A stretch of 64,000 bases of DNA from Cladochytrium replicatum (GCA_025526935.1 JAHLKD010000006.1:62001-126000); one strand, 5' to 3'; shown: positions 11,993 through 23,055, counted from the first letter of the stretch. Notes: generated from the letters alone by a model not told the origin. Translations and numbers: made by a program.

Positions 11993-12290
11993 CCAGATGC
12001 CAGTCCCAGTTATGGCACCGGCCCATTCGCCCAGCACTGAAGTGCTCACTGGAACCAATCAGGAAGGTCAACCAAGTTTAGCAGGAGGACAGATGCCAGT
12101 CCCAGTTATGGCTCCGCAATATTCATCCCAGTGAACTGGAGCCAACCATCAGGAAGGTGATTTTCAATATCAATACCAAGCAAGTTTGACAGCAGGACAA
12201 TTGGGACATGGGCCAATTTCAGTTTTCGAACCGGCTCATTCGTCCAGTGCTGAAAAGTTCACTGGAATCATACACCAGAATCAAGTTAAT
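11993..12290 (+). repeat. degenerate tandem repeat of about 100 bp
   Basis: Three diverged units follow the HMG-like gene. Two share the text for QMPVPVMAP (near 11996 and 12091), and the units share the string for TG.N..EG and, in unit 3, AHSS.AEKFTG against AHSPSTEVLTG in unit 1. One frame reads through the first unit and stops at TGA after the second. It may be the lost or alternatively spliced C-terminal tail of the upstream gene. Confidence 0.6.
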
Positions 12291-13021
12291 ACCATGATAC
12301 GAGAGTCTTGGACCTCAGGTTTGTTCTGTGATGAACCCAAAATATTTTGCAAATGTTGATTTAAATGTAAAAAATACACCACAATTATGCAACAGTTGCG
12401 AAAGTTCTGGTAAGATCGCCAGTGGATCGCCAGAATGATCGCCATTGACACAGGGTTTGATGGAACAGATGTGCCTTTAATAAGAGTCACTGCACCCTTG
12501 ATATTGTGTCCAATCAGTGCCGCGACACGTCTTAGTAATATTTCTCAATATTTGTGTATTTACTAGCAACGCGTACAACCTGCCTTATATGGTAGTATTG
12601 CACGCGTGGTGCTAAGCAGCAACCATGCGGTGGTTACTGACACCACGGGCAATCACACGAGGAAAATCAGGTCAGGGGGCGGCCGATTCTGGGATTTCAC
12701 CTGGAGATCACTTCTGGAGCTACGCAGAGTGCTGTGGAACGGTCCTGATCGGTTGTGTGAGATTTTTGAGTAGATAATTGGTGCACAGCAACCCCCTTGC
12801 AGCTGCAACGACATCCCGCACCCGTATGCTTCGATTCCACCACTCCAATGCTTCCAAACTGGTGATCACCACCGGCCCCACGACATGACAGCAATTACAC
12901 ATGATTACAGAAAATTCTTCCGCCGCATGTTCCTCTCCTTTAAAAAGGCTGCTCAAACCACCGTACAAAACTCAGTCCCTACCACACTATCCACACTTTA
13001 CCTGAGCAATCATTAATCACA
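12291..13021. promoter_or_regulatory. upstream region of the sugar transporter gene
   Basis: About 730 bp without a gene. A TTTAAAAAGG element lies near 12940, roughly 80 bp before the transporter ATG, and could serve as a TATA-like box. No firm regulatory motif was recognised. Confidence 0.3.
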
Positions 13022-14633
13022 ATGGGCAAAGAAGAAGTCGTCGTTTCCAGCGCCTTCAACAACTCTGACAACCTCAACTGGTATTCCCCTGAGTTCTTGC
13101 ACCTCTACTTCGCATGCTTTATTGCGTTCTTGAACTCGGCCATCAACGGTTATGACCTTTCTCTTTTGGGAGGTCTCTCCATTGTGCGCCCCTTCCTTGA
13201 CACTTTCGCCGGGGTTGGTGCTAAGGAGTTCCCCGCTGCCGACAACGCTCTGTTGTTCTCTCTACTCCAGATTGGTTCCATTGTTGGTTGCTTTGTTTGC
13301 TACATCCCCATGGACTACTTCGGTCGTCGCGGTGGTATGATCACCGGTTCGGTTTTCATTATCATCGGTGCTTTGGTTTCCACCTTCACATCCTCGCTCC
13401 CAGTCTTCATGTTTGGTCGTTTCGTCATCGGTTTCGGTGTCGTGTTCGTGACAACTTCTGCCCCTGTGAGTAAACTAATTCCTTATAATTTGACCACCAA
13501 CTAACTCACTTGCTTCTCAGGTTTACGCTGCTGAGGTTGCGCACCCCGTTTTCCGTGGTCGTGCTGCTGCCTTCTACAACACTGGTTGGTTCGTCGGATC
13601 TCTCCCTGCTTCTGCTGTCGTCTACGGTCTCAGCTACCTCAAGAACGACTTGTCGTGGAAGCTCCCCGTTGGCCTCCAGGCCGTTTTCTCCGCTATCGTG
13701 CTTCTCGGTTCCTTCTTGATCCCCGAGTCCCCCCGTTGGCTCGTCTCCAAGGGAAAGATCGACCAGGCTAAGGCCTTCTTGATCAAGTACCACGCCAACA
13801 ACAATCCCGATGCCGAGATCGTTGCCATTGAGCTTCGCGAAATCACCGAGTCCATTGAGGATGAGAAGGCCCAGAACGCTTCCAGCTTCTCCGCCCTCTT
13901 CGCCACCCGCGCTTCCCGATACCGTATGTTCTTGATGCTCTGCGTTGCCTTCTTCTCGCAGTACGCTGGTAACTGGCTCGCCGGTTACTTCCAGCCCCAG
14001 ATCACCAAGTACTTCGGTATTGTTGGTGACGACCAGGCTCTCCTCCTCAATGTGGTTACTGGTGTTATCTCCTTCGCTGCTGCTCTCGGTGGTGCCTCCC
14101 TCGTTGACAAATTCGGTCGTCGCCCATACCTTTTCTTCGGTCACGTCGGCTACTCGCTCTGGTACTTGCTCATCATCATTTGCTTGGCTGTCTACTACCA
14201 GGGTGACTCCCCAGAGCCCGAGAAGGCTACTGGCCCCATCGCTGCCGGTATCGCTGCGTTCGTCTTCCTCCAGATCTTCGCCATCAACTACTCGATCTGC
14301 TGGACTCCTCTCAACGCCTTGTACCCCGTTGAGTGCTTGAACTACGGTGCTCGTGCAAAGGGTATGGCCATCTGCCAGCTTCTCATCAACGCCGCCAACG
14401 TCTTCCAGTCCTACGTGCTTTCGTACGGTATCAACGCCTTCCGCTGGAAGTTCTTCTCGTTCTTCTTGCTCTTCAACATCCTCGCTGCCACCGTTGTCTA
14501 CATCTTCTTCCCGGAGACCAAGGGTCGCACCCTTGAGCAGCTCGACGAGGTGTTCGAGTCGCCTAACATCGTGAAGGCTTCGCTCACCGCCCCAGTTTTG
14601 GCGGCTGACGTTGCTACCACCGAGAAGGCATAA
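13022..14633 (+). CDS. MFS sugar transporter (hexose/disaccharide permease type)
   Basis: Two exons, 13022-13465 and 13521-14633, separated by a 55-bp GTGAGT...CAG intron; 518 aa. It belongs to the sugar porter family of the major facilitator superfamily: twelve membrane helices moving sugars across the plasma membrane, usually with protons. Marks seen are YFGRRGG between helices 2 and 3, PESPRWL at the end of helix 6, FGRRPY in the second half and PETKGRTLEQLDEVF after helix 12. Codons are strongly biased to C-ending forms (GGT/GGC, CTC, ATC, AAG), far more than in most neighbours. This suggests very high expression. Substrate cannot be told from the sequence. Identification of family firm. 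Confidence 0.93.
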
Positions 14634-15019
14634 AAGCGTTCACCAGCAAAACAGGTCTTTGGTTTCTTTTTCTTCAGCATCCCCTCGGGTTGAAGTTGTT
14701 GGGTTGGAAATCAGAAAACGTGTTCACTTCAATTCCCGCCTCAACCTTTTGACAAGACTTTCTCTATGAACTTACATTGTTAGCGCTCCGCACTAAACTA
14801 CTTACTAATTGTGCTATTGCTATGACATACGATAATATAATGCGCTTTTGGAATCTTACACAACCAGAACTCCCAAAGATCACAGAGTGTGGGATCCTGG
14901 CTTCAAGTCTCTCTTGATCCCCACTCGCTCTTCCTTCAACTCTGTGAAATACCTACATAACGCCAACTCCTCGTCCCTATCCGACTCCCCACAACCCTTC
15001 CGAAGCTCGTCTGAATTCT
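14634..15019. other. 3' flank of the transporter
   Basis: Contains the 3' UTR and a short unassigned ORF (14848-15048); nothing recognised. Confidence 0.4.
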
Positions 15020-15320
15020 CCTCGGGGACGACGTCGGTGCGATGGTGACCGTCCGCGACAAACCAGGCTGGACTCCGCTGATGTGCGTGGTTGCGGAGGG
15101 CATATTGAGATCATCGAGATGCTTGGACGGTGTCAGGCAAGATCTGCGAGGATGGGAGGAAAGATGGTAGAGGGATTGGTTCTACCCGCTCGATGGACCA
15201 ATTGATTTCACACTTGCGAACGACGAAGGTGAGACGGTTGAGGATCTGGTGTTTGAGGATAAGCAGTAGGATATCAAGAACATTTTGAAGGTATGGACTT
15301 GAAAGTCTGGTTGCTCTTGT
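15020..15320 (+). pseudogene. ankyrin-repeat gene remnant
   Basis: The canonical ankyrin pattern D..GWTPLM..V..G (RDKPGWTPLMCVVAEG) is read at 15047-15100. The next frame supplies HIEIIEMLGRCQA. A third frame supplies ANDEGETVEDLVFED around 15215-15262. The three pieces are collinear but in different frames with stops between them, so this is a broken gene. It is a different ankyrin type from the WW-repeat family nearby. Confidence 0.55.
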
Positions 15321-16170
15321 TTGGTACGGAGAGTCATCGTGGGATTTAACAGATTTGAAGAGAGGTTCCCTCCAGCATTAGCCAGATGAAAAGTACTAGC
15401 CACTGTTACTGCCGTGCACGGCCTTAGGGGGACGTTAGTTTTGCGATGACACCGTTGTATCACGCATAATCTCGAGCTCCACCAAGATACAAGGTGAGTG
15501 TCAGTCTTTGTGATTATCGAAGAATACCAGCATAGCAAAAGTACGTTGCAGATCAACTACAAAGGAATTTATATCGACGGTGATTCGTCTAACAACGATG
15601 TTGGTTAGTGCGATGATCTCGTATGCCATGACCAGCCTGGTAATGTGGAAGAAGCAGGAGTGTATTCCTATGGAACCCGAGTCAAAAAGTGAAAGAGATA
15701 TAGATATCGCTGCATTTTCTTGAGATTGCCGATGGTAAGTAATTTTTTACGGAAATCTGGACGGCTTGGTTTACTGTGATTTAATACGCTCAAATAATTG
15801 TATATCTTTAATCTGTTGATATTTAGATAAAGAAGGACTACAAGCAAAACCCGTAACGACACAATTCTGGATGTGGCTCCTGAAGTTTCGATGTCGAGGT
15901 TGTTAGGGACGATCGATGCCGTTGTGCACTTGTCCGTTGATGAGACCGAGCAGGACGTCGACTATTGTTCCGAAAGAAATCTGTGACGGTATCGTGTCTC
16001 AACCATATTTTGTGTACACCGAGAGCATATCCGCCGGCACGACCGAAGCAGTCTCATCTCTCCAGCCATACCAAAATCGCCTAGAGGATCCTTAGTCCCA
16101 GAGCAGATCTCGCTGTTTCAAAGAAATCCACCGTTGAGCCAAACCCCAGCCCATGCAAAGTGCAACATCC
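15321..16170. other. unassigned region
   Basis: Short frames only. It may contain more decayed ankyrin or unrelated material; nothing specific can be supported. Confidence 0.3.
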
Positions 16171-16179
16171 AAGAAGCCA

Positions 16180-16890
16180 ATATCAAACCGTCTCGCAAGA
16201 CCATAAACCGTATCAAGCTATATGTGCTGTCTACTTCATTTCAAGTCCGCTCTGTTTCAGCGAGCTCGAACTGTCCATCGAGCTGGTGCTCCATTTCAGC
16301 TCCAGTCCGCTAGATTTCCACCAATCGAGAACGTTCACACGTTTCTCCGAGAACGCATCGTCGTCCATAGCTCCAAAACTCCACTTTAGCTCCGAAACAC
16401 TCGACTTCCACCAATCCAGCATCTCCTAATTCCCGCTTAGCTAGCATAATCCATCGCAGTCACGCTCCATTTCGGCTCCAGGCTGCTTGTCTTCCACCAA
16501 TCGAGGACTTCTGCGCTCCCATTAGATGTCGCGTTGTCCATCGAGTCGCAGCTCCACCTGAGTTCTAGTCTACTCGATTTCCACCATTCGAATGCCTTCA
16601 AGTGTCCCATCCCGCTCGCGTTGACCAATTCGTAACTGTATTTCAGCTCCAGCCCACTCGAAAACACCAATCAAGCACTTCCAAATTTCCCGCCTTGCTC
16701 GCCGAATCCATCGCACCGGACCTCCGTTTGAGCTCTAACCCACTCGATCTCCGATCGAGCACTGGCAAATATCCAAACACGCTCGCATGGTCCATGACGG
16801 TGGTGCTCCTCTTCTGCTTGCCAGATCCATCGCATTGTGCGAGTAGGTTGTCGGGAGGTCTCAACATTCCTTTTTGGGACATATGAAAGC
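16180..16890 (-). pseudogene. decayed F-box/ankyrin-like gene with WW repeat
   Basis: On the minus strand at least five copies of the unit (V/A)LDWWKSSGLELKWS...AMD.AS are visible, for example near 16410, 16330, 16580, 16500 and 16760. The copies sit in several frames with stops (no single frame exceeds about 100 codons), and some have lost the WW pair (VLDRRSSGLELK). The same unit builds the intact gene at 21985-23055, so this is a dead paralog. The decayed copy abuts the MND1 start on the opposite strand. Confidence 0.8.
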
Positions 16891-16898
16891 TTGCTACC

Positions 16899-17882
16899 AT
16901 GTCCAAGGCCAAAGTCAGTGCGGAGGAGAAGCGGAAGCGATTGGCAGACATTTTCTATGAGACGGTAGGAGGACTGGGATGAAATTGAGCTCACGGCAGA
17001 TTCTCAGTTGGCCATTCCAGAAAGACTTTTTTCAACTCAAAGAACTCGAAAAGATCGCACCGAAAACAAAGGGCATTGGTAAGATGAAATCATCACAAAG
17101 GGATCATAAGCTGATAAGAAAAGTCGAGAGAACTGTGAAGGAAGTCTTGGAAAGTCTCGTGGTAGGTCCTCTCCGTCCGATTCTGTGTGGGGTTTGTCAT
17201 GACATCGTGTGATTTTAGGTTGACAACATCGTGACATGTGAAAAGATTGGAGTTTCGAACTACTATTGGTCATTTCCTAGTACAGCATATCAAACGGTGA
17301 GGTTGAGTGATGTTCCTCCAGTCATCGTCTTAAATTTGATAACAGAGGAAGCGCAAGATCGATGAGCTTGAGTCAGACATACGTAAGCTGCGAGAAAAGA
17401 AGACTGAAGTGGATGCTACTATTCAGAGAGAAAAGGCCAGTCGCGAGGGCTCAGTGAGTCCACCTTCCACCTGCGTCATGCACTTTGTTGATTGCTCATT
17501 GGGCACACAAAGGACAATCGTGAGGCGTTGCTGGAGGAGTTGAAAAATGCACAGGCTACGAATAGGGAGCTCGTCGATGAACTTCGGAAATATCAGGATA
17601 ACGATCCTGCCCTTCTGGTGGCCAAAAGTGAGTCTACCTGTCTTGAAGAAATGGGATTCTTAAATTATATCTTGGCTATAGCGAAGGCAGCCAATATTGC
17701 AAAGGAGGCGGCGAATCGATGGACGGGTAAGTTAGCACAAACCATCATACGATTGGGCTGAGTCGCATTCTGCAGAGAACATTTTTGCGGTTCAGTCATA
17801 CGTATCGAACAACTTTAACATAAGCACCAGCGATTTCAACAAGCAATTCAACATCCCAGAAGACTTTGATACCATTCCGTGA
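16899..17882 (+). CDS. MND1: MND1, meiotic recombination cofactor
   Basis: Eight exons: 16899-16964, 17021-17078, 17124-17161, 17219-17296, 17346-17453, 17513-17627, 17682-17726, 17776-17882. Protein about 204 aa, the usual length. Mnd1 pairs with Hop2; the heterodimer stimulates Dmc1/Rad51 strand invasion in meiosis. Seen are the N-terminal winged-helix domain (SAEEKRKR, KDFFQLKELEKIAPKTKGI, VKEVLESLV, CEKIGVSNYYWSFPS), a central coiled coil (RKRKIDELESDI...), and the C-terminal block AKEAANRWTENIFA followed by FNIPEDFDTIP. All intron phases close. HOP2 is not in this window. Its presence implies a capacity for meiosis in this fungus. Confidence 0.96.
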
Positions 17883-18077
17883 CCTTTAGGATGAGGACGT
17901 TATTTATTGAGGATTGACCAGTGTGTCGTCGCGAAATCACGTGCACCCACATGAACATCGCCTGTGGCACATTTTGTGGTTAAATTACTGTTTTCTTCAC
18001 TCCAGCCCTTTTGTGAGTTCTCTTCTCAACAAACACAACCTTGTGCTTTCCTTTCTTTTGAAACTCGATCCGTTGCA
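17883..18077. promoter_or_regulatory. MND1 to eL22 spacer
   Basis: 195 bp between two genes on the same strand, holding the MND1 3' end and the ribosomal-protein promoter. It is pyrimidine-rich just before the eL22 ATG, as is common for translation-machinery genes. Confidence 0.4.
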
Positions 18078-18729
18078 ATGTCTCCCGCCGTCGCTGTAAG
18101 TAGTCAATCCATGAGCACAGAACCTGCACAATGCCACGAATGAGTAGCCTGCGGAATCTTAAAATCCACAATGCGGGCAAAAGCCTTCAAAGGGCGATAC
18201 CGTTCAATGTGCATTGGAAAGGTTTCAGTCCCCACAAGGGTTTGCTCGAATGGCTTTGTGTATTTTGGTTCTTACTCGAGGTTCTCTTCCTCGTTGGGTC
18301 CATTAGAAGAAGGACAAGGTCAAGAAGGCCCCCCTCAAGTTCACCATCGACGTCTCTGGCCCCGCCAACGACGGTATCCTCGACACTGCTGCCTTCGTAA
18401 GTTGTGATAGAACTGAACTATTCTTTGTGTGTGAATGCTGATTTTTCCAACAGGAGAAGTTCCTTCACGACAGGATCAAGGTTGCCGGTCGCACCAACAA
18501 CCTCGGCGACATCATCACCATCACTCGCTCCGGCAACTCCAGCATCACCGTCACTGCTACTGCCGGCACCCCCTTCTCCAAGCGCTACTTGAAGTATCTC
18601 ACAAAGAAGTTCCTCAAGAAGCACCAGCTCCGCGACTGGTTGCGCGTCGTCGCTTCTAGTAAAGGTGCTTACGAACTTAAGTACTTCAACATCGCCGCCG
18701 ACAACGACGAGGAGGAGGCTGACGAGTAA
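18078..18729 (+). CDS. RPL22: 60S ribosomal protein eL22
   Basis: Three exons, 18078-18095, 18307-18396 and 18454-18729; 127 aa, the normal length. eL22 lies on the surface of the large subunit and contacts rRNA. Seen are [37 protein letters not shown], the [18 protein letters not shown]-binding segment, [10 protein letters not shown], and the acidic tail DNDEEEADE. Exon 1 codes for only six residues. Intron 1 is 211 bp, about four times the local norm. Long first introns are common in ribosomal-protein genes and may be regulatory; I found no C/D-box or H/ACA signature in it. Codon use is biased like that of the sugar transporter. Confidence 0.96.
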
Positions 18730-19367
18730 ATGCAGCACTGGAAAACAAAAGAAAAAGGACGAGGGTCGGGGTTATCTGCTATCCTGTACCTGAGTGTGTG
18801 TCACATCCATCTCACATAAATTTATTTTCGCAAAACAATGAACTTGTACACGAACAAACAATTTGAGCATTTCTGATTCCTTATCATAAAAAATTGCGGA
18901 TAAAGAGGAAAACTCAACACACTCCTTATGCCTAGTTATTGGGATGGGTCGAAGATGAGAAGATGATTGTGTGTCCAAACCTAGAATATCGATGCATCAA
19001 CCAAGACAATCATAACTGCACAATCGCATGCAATGACGACACTCCAGTTGATGATCCTGATGCATCATGCCTGACTGAACAGCATAATTTGGTGGCGGGA
19101 ATGTGATCATCATCACAGGGGCTGGGCGGCCCGTCTTAGCCGACCGTCCGAGGTTTTTTTGCCCTTGCTCCTTTTTATCAACTCGCGTGGGACCGCCGCA
19201 GATTTTATCCACACAGCTGAACACCAAAGTCCTTTTTGGTTGTGCACCAGCACGAGGCGTGCAAGCCTATCGCCATTCAGCATTTCGCTTTTTGTTTCAA
19301 GGATAATATTGCTGGGTGCGCACTGCACACACTCCTCCGCCTCGTCTGATTAATTCCCACTCACATC
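18730..19367. other. intergenic spacer
   Basis: 3' flank of eL22 and 5' flank of the multi-TM gene. No gene or repeat recognised. Confidence 0.5.
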
Positions 19368-21201
19368 ATGACACTCGACCAAACCACTCTGGTGGCCGTG
19401 TGGTGTGTGCTTGGATTTTGCATGGTGGCTTTCGTTTTCTTCATCGTCGCCTTCATCTCCAACGTTCGTCGCTACAAAGAAGCAGCTCGAAATCAACCAA
19501 ATGGACGATGGACCCGCTTTCACAAGATGATGATGGTGTGCGTGTTGTTCCAACTACTCGGTGCAACGCTTGCAATCGGTAGGTTATATGTATGTGCTGG
19601 AAGAATTGGTCGTATCTGATCATGTACAAAAATGCGTAGCAATGATGTTTATGATGCTGTTGTGGTTCCCGGATCACATGGACGCAAGCATAGCATGTAC
19701 TCGATTGACTTTTGATCAAGGGCCTGCGCGTATGGCTCTGTCAATCATGGAAGTCATGGAGCAAGTTCTCCTTGAGCTTGGAAGTCGGTAAAAATCAAGT
19801 GAACACAATTGCAAATACTAACCGATCACTCAAAGACGTTTTCTACTTCATCGTCCTTATGGACAGATATTATACCTTCCGCCTGTTTATACCTGGTATG
19901 TAACTCACTATCGCTGTCTCTCAAGCTGGATCTAAAAGTGGGATAGGTGGCAACTCCACTTTCATTAGGAGGTCCATCTACGGCAGCGGTATATTTCTCT
20001 ACCTTGTCACCATCGCTCAAATCGTCGTTGCCAACACCGGAGATCGCTCTCTGAAACTCAACAAAAGCAACCCGCACTGCATCGCCCCTTTCGTTATGCA
20101 GTTGGGCTTCATCGATCTGATCGGCGGAGTCGACATCATGGTCGCTTATCACTTGTCCCTCGTAGCGCTGGGCTTGGACCAGTACGCCAAAAATCGCTCT
20201 TGGTCTATCTTGAAAAGTTCACGTTCCGGGTCTCGCAACGGCGCAAGTGGACGGGACAACACGGAACTCTCCCCGATTCAGGTATGTATTGAACTTTCGA
20301 ATCCCGAAACGCGAACCTGAAAAGATCTTATTCTGTTTTATTTAATCAGTCGGCGGGCGAATACAACTCCTTCAATAAACTCTCACAACCTACTTCCCCA
20401 ATGTCATCCGACATTACAGGCAGTCATTCAGCGAACACATTCCCACACCCCCGTCCTTCCCTGACTGTCTACCAACGCATTATGCTAACACCACATCGTC
20501 GCCGCGTAGTTTTTCTCGTCATCGTCGCCCTCTCGATGGACGTCATGGCACTTGCCCTCTGCGTCCTCCCGCTTATCTCCTCTTCCATCGGGCAAATCAC
20601 GCGCACATTCGAGCTCATCGCAGTCCACCTTGTGCTCATGCACATCCTCGCGAGCCTCTGGTTCCTCGAGTCGTTCAAAGAAGTCGTTTTGGCGCCAAAG
20701 TCCTGGCGCGTCGGCGCAGCCTTCTCGAGCGTCACGGTTGATCCAGTTCCAGTCGAAAAGTACAATCTATCAAACGGATCCGGACCGAGAAGCCCGAAGG
20801 TGTTTGCGTTCGATCAGCAGCAGCAGGTACCGCCAGACTGGAACAGTTTTGCGAACAGCGGCGGGTCGAGAAAGATTAGTGTTGGTGCTGGGCCGGTTGC
20901 GAACGGGTCAAGGAAGAACAGTTTCGGTACTGGATCGGGTGCGAACGGGTCGAATCACGATTTGGGAGTGTCGCCGTTCGGCTCGTATCCGCAGGTGGAT
21001 CCGGGACCGTCCCCGTTCAATGGGTACCCGCAGGCGGATCTGTACGGAGCGAACAGATACCCACGGAAGTTATCGATAGGGAGGGAGCTGAACGTCGACC
21101 CAGGACCATCACCGTACAGCCCGGTAAGACACCAAATAGAGAAATATGCAGACAATGGTCAGCGACCGCAGGCAAACGGATTTGTTAATCATTGGGGCTA
21201 G
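19368..21201 (+). CDS. orphan multi-TM membrane protein, paralog A
   Basis: Five exons: 19368-19578, 19640-19783, 19836-19895, 19947-20281, 20350-21201, giving 533 aa with all phases closed. Not a family I can name. It has about seven hydrophobic segments: near residues 8-30, 57-85, 95-115, 122-140, 150-170, 185-210 and then 330-350/360-380. Cytoplasmic-type motifs are NVRRYKEAA..QP.GRWTRF after TM1, RSWSILK after TM6, HRRRVVFL before TM7 and LWFLESFKEVV..PKS after the last. The C-terminal 140 residues are low complexity with repeats of DPGPSP and NGS. Paralog B (54873-56283) has the same exon plan; exons 2 and 3 have identical lengths (144 and 60 bp). The donor of exon 2 (GTCGGT) is non-consensus but is the only one that keeps frame and matches paralog B. 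Receptor-like topology is an inference. Confidence 0.75.
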
Positions 21202-21984
21202 CAAATCCTCATGATGTTGTGTTGCAAATTGTGTGTGGGCTGCCTTGCAAAAATGGATGAGTGTTTTGGAGTGGCAAACTAGGATCTTTCGATTCATTTC
21301 ATTATCAAAATCATGTGTCGTTGTTTGTATTCTTTGTTTCTTTCCTTTTTCTTCTTACTTGGCACTCAACATTGAACAGCTTTCACTTTGTTGGGCTGAC
21401 AACCTCACGTTGCCTCTTTGTAAGCGGTCTGGGTTTGCTTTGCTCCAGAACGAAAGAATAATCCCTCTTGCTGTTGAATTCTTCCATTCATATCTGAATT
21501 TGTTCCGAAAACAAGTTAAACTATGTGGAGATACACGATGCAGCATCAGTGCGACCTAGTTCTACTTTTTAACACTAATCACATAATCACACATAACAAT
21601 AAGTCAATCGACTCAACTGAATGTGCGCCGAAAAACAATCCTGGGAGTACAACATAGAAGGATAGTTTTTGGTGTTTGGCCCCCGAAAAGAGTCGAAATG
21701 GAACTATCCATCGCTATGAATTGCAGCTGCTAGTCTCGTCTGGATAACCTTCTTGCCCTGCAGATGCACAAAATCATTGAAGAGCAAAGGATTCGCTCTT
21801 GGATGAAGTAGCTTGAAGTATCGCATTCTTTTTTTTCCCAGCATCGCTTTAGGAGCGTAATTGCTAATTTGATGCTCGTTGGTGAAAGTTTTGTTTGGTG
21901 TGCAATGGTGATACCAACGGTTAAAGGTTATTAGAAATTTTTTGCTGTTCAAACTAAACGAGGACTTCCGATGCCTTCCATTCT
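21202..21984. other. intergenic spacer between convergent genes
   Basis: Holds the 3' ends of two convergent genes. A minus-strand open frame at 21704-21988 begins at TTG and is not supported. Confidence 0.5.
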
Positions 21985-23055
21985 TCAAACTTGTGCCATC
22001 TTATGACATTTTTTCTCACAAGACCTGGAATGCTGAACCAATCGGTCGATCAAATCAGCATTTCTCGCATTTCTGACATAGTTTGCCCATCTAAGCTCCA
22101 ATCCACTGTTCAGCCACCATTCAAACACCGAGTGCTTCCTGTTAATAATCGCCGAGTGTAATGCCCCCTCGTTATATCTAAGCTCCAGCCCGCTAGCTTT
22201 CCACCATTCCAGCACTTCAACTTGCCCATTCCAGCTCGCAGAATCTATAGCGTTCACAGTCCACTTCAAAATCAGACCACTTGCTTTCCACCATCCGAGA
22301 ACTTTTACATGGCCGTTCGCACTCGCCGCATCGATTGCGGAAGAGCTCCATAACATCGCCAATCCGCTGGCGTCCCACCATTCAAGCACGTCGGTATGGC
22401 CGTGTTGGCTCGCCAAGTCTAGAGCTTCTCGCGTATAGTCCTGACCACATCGCATCGGAAGGCAGCTGTGATCTTTCCACCATTCGAGAACTTTCACCTG
22501 CCCGTTTGCACATGCGTTATTGATCGCGTCTGAGGACCACTCAAGCTTGAGCTTAGAGTCGTTCAACTTTGCTTTCATCTTCCCCCATCTTCTCCACCAT
22601 CTGAGTACCTCGATGTGCCCGTTTGCGCTCGCCCAGTCGATGCTGTTTTTGGTGTAGAATCGTCCGTGTGTCTTCTGCCTCCACCAATCGAGCACACCAA
22701 CATGTCCATTCTTGCTGGCTAAATCCATGGCCCGCGGCTCGAGCTTGATTTTGAGGTCGAACCCGCTGGTGATCCACCATTCTAGTACTTCAACGTGGCC
22801 ATTTTCGCTAGCAAGATTCAGCGCATCCTCCGTATATGCACACAGTGCCGGTCGGGTGAGATACAGTTGAAGGATTTCAACACTGCCGTGCTCGCATGCC
22901 TTATCCATGGAGCTCACCAGATGGAAAAGCACAGACCGCACGTACCGGCTTCGGAGAAGCATCGCGAGTTTGAAAGCCAGACTAGGCTTTCCGTATTCTT
23001 GAGCAAGAATAAGGAGAATCCGTTCAATGATCTCAGTTGGGAGTTTGGTTGCCAT
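21985..23055 (-). CDS. F-box/ankyrin-like protein with WW-containing repeats
   Basis: Single exon, 356 aa from the ATG at 23055. The N-terminus LPTEIIERILLILAQ is F-box-like, which would link it to an SCF ubiquitin ligase. From about residue 50 onward there are roughly nine ankyrin-like units of about 32 residues with consensus AID.AS.NGHVEVLEWWK.SGLEL.W. The pair WW at the end of each helix is a feature of large ankyrin families in chytrids. Units carry GHVEVL and NGQVEVL like eukaryotic ankyrin helices. The role is likely protein binding and substrate choice; the target is unknown. A decayed paralog lies at 16180-16890. Start choice: the frame opens upstream at a GTG, but ATG 23055 places the F-box at the very N-terminus. 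Confidence 0.85.
   Translation of the reverse strand: MATKLPTEIIERILLILAQEYGKPSLAFKLAMLLRSRYVRSVLFHLVSSMDKACEHGSVEILQLYLTRPALCAYTEDALNLASENGHVEVLEWWITSGFDLKIKLEPRAMDLASKNGHVGVLDWWRQKTHGRFYTKNSIDWASANGHIEVLRWWRRWGKMKAKLNDSKLKLEWSSDAINNACANGQVKVLEWWKDHSCLPMRCGQDYTREALDLASQHGHTDVLEWWDASGLAMLWSSSAIDAASANGHVKVLGWWKASGLILKWTVNAIDSASWNGQVEVLEWWKASGLELRYNEGALHSAIINRKHSVFEWWLNSGLELRWANYVRNARNADLIDRLVQHSRSCEKKCHKMAQV

Noticed and set aside
13506-14144. Long minus-strand ORF inside the sugar transporter
   Set aside because: An antisense shadow caused by strong codon bias of the transporter.
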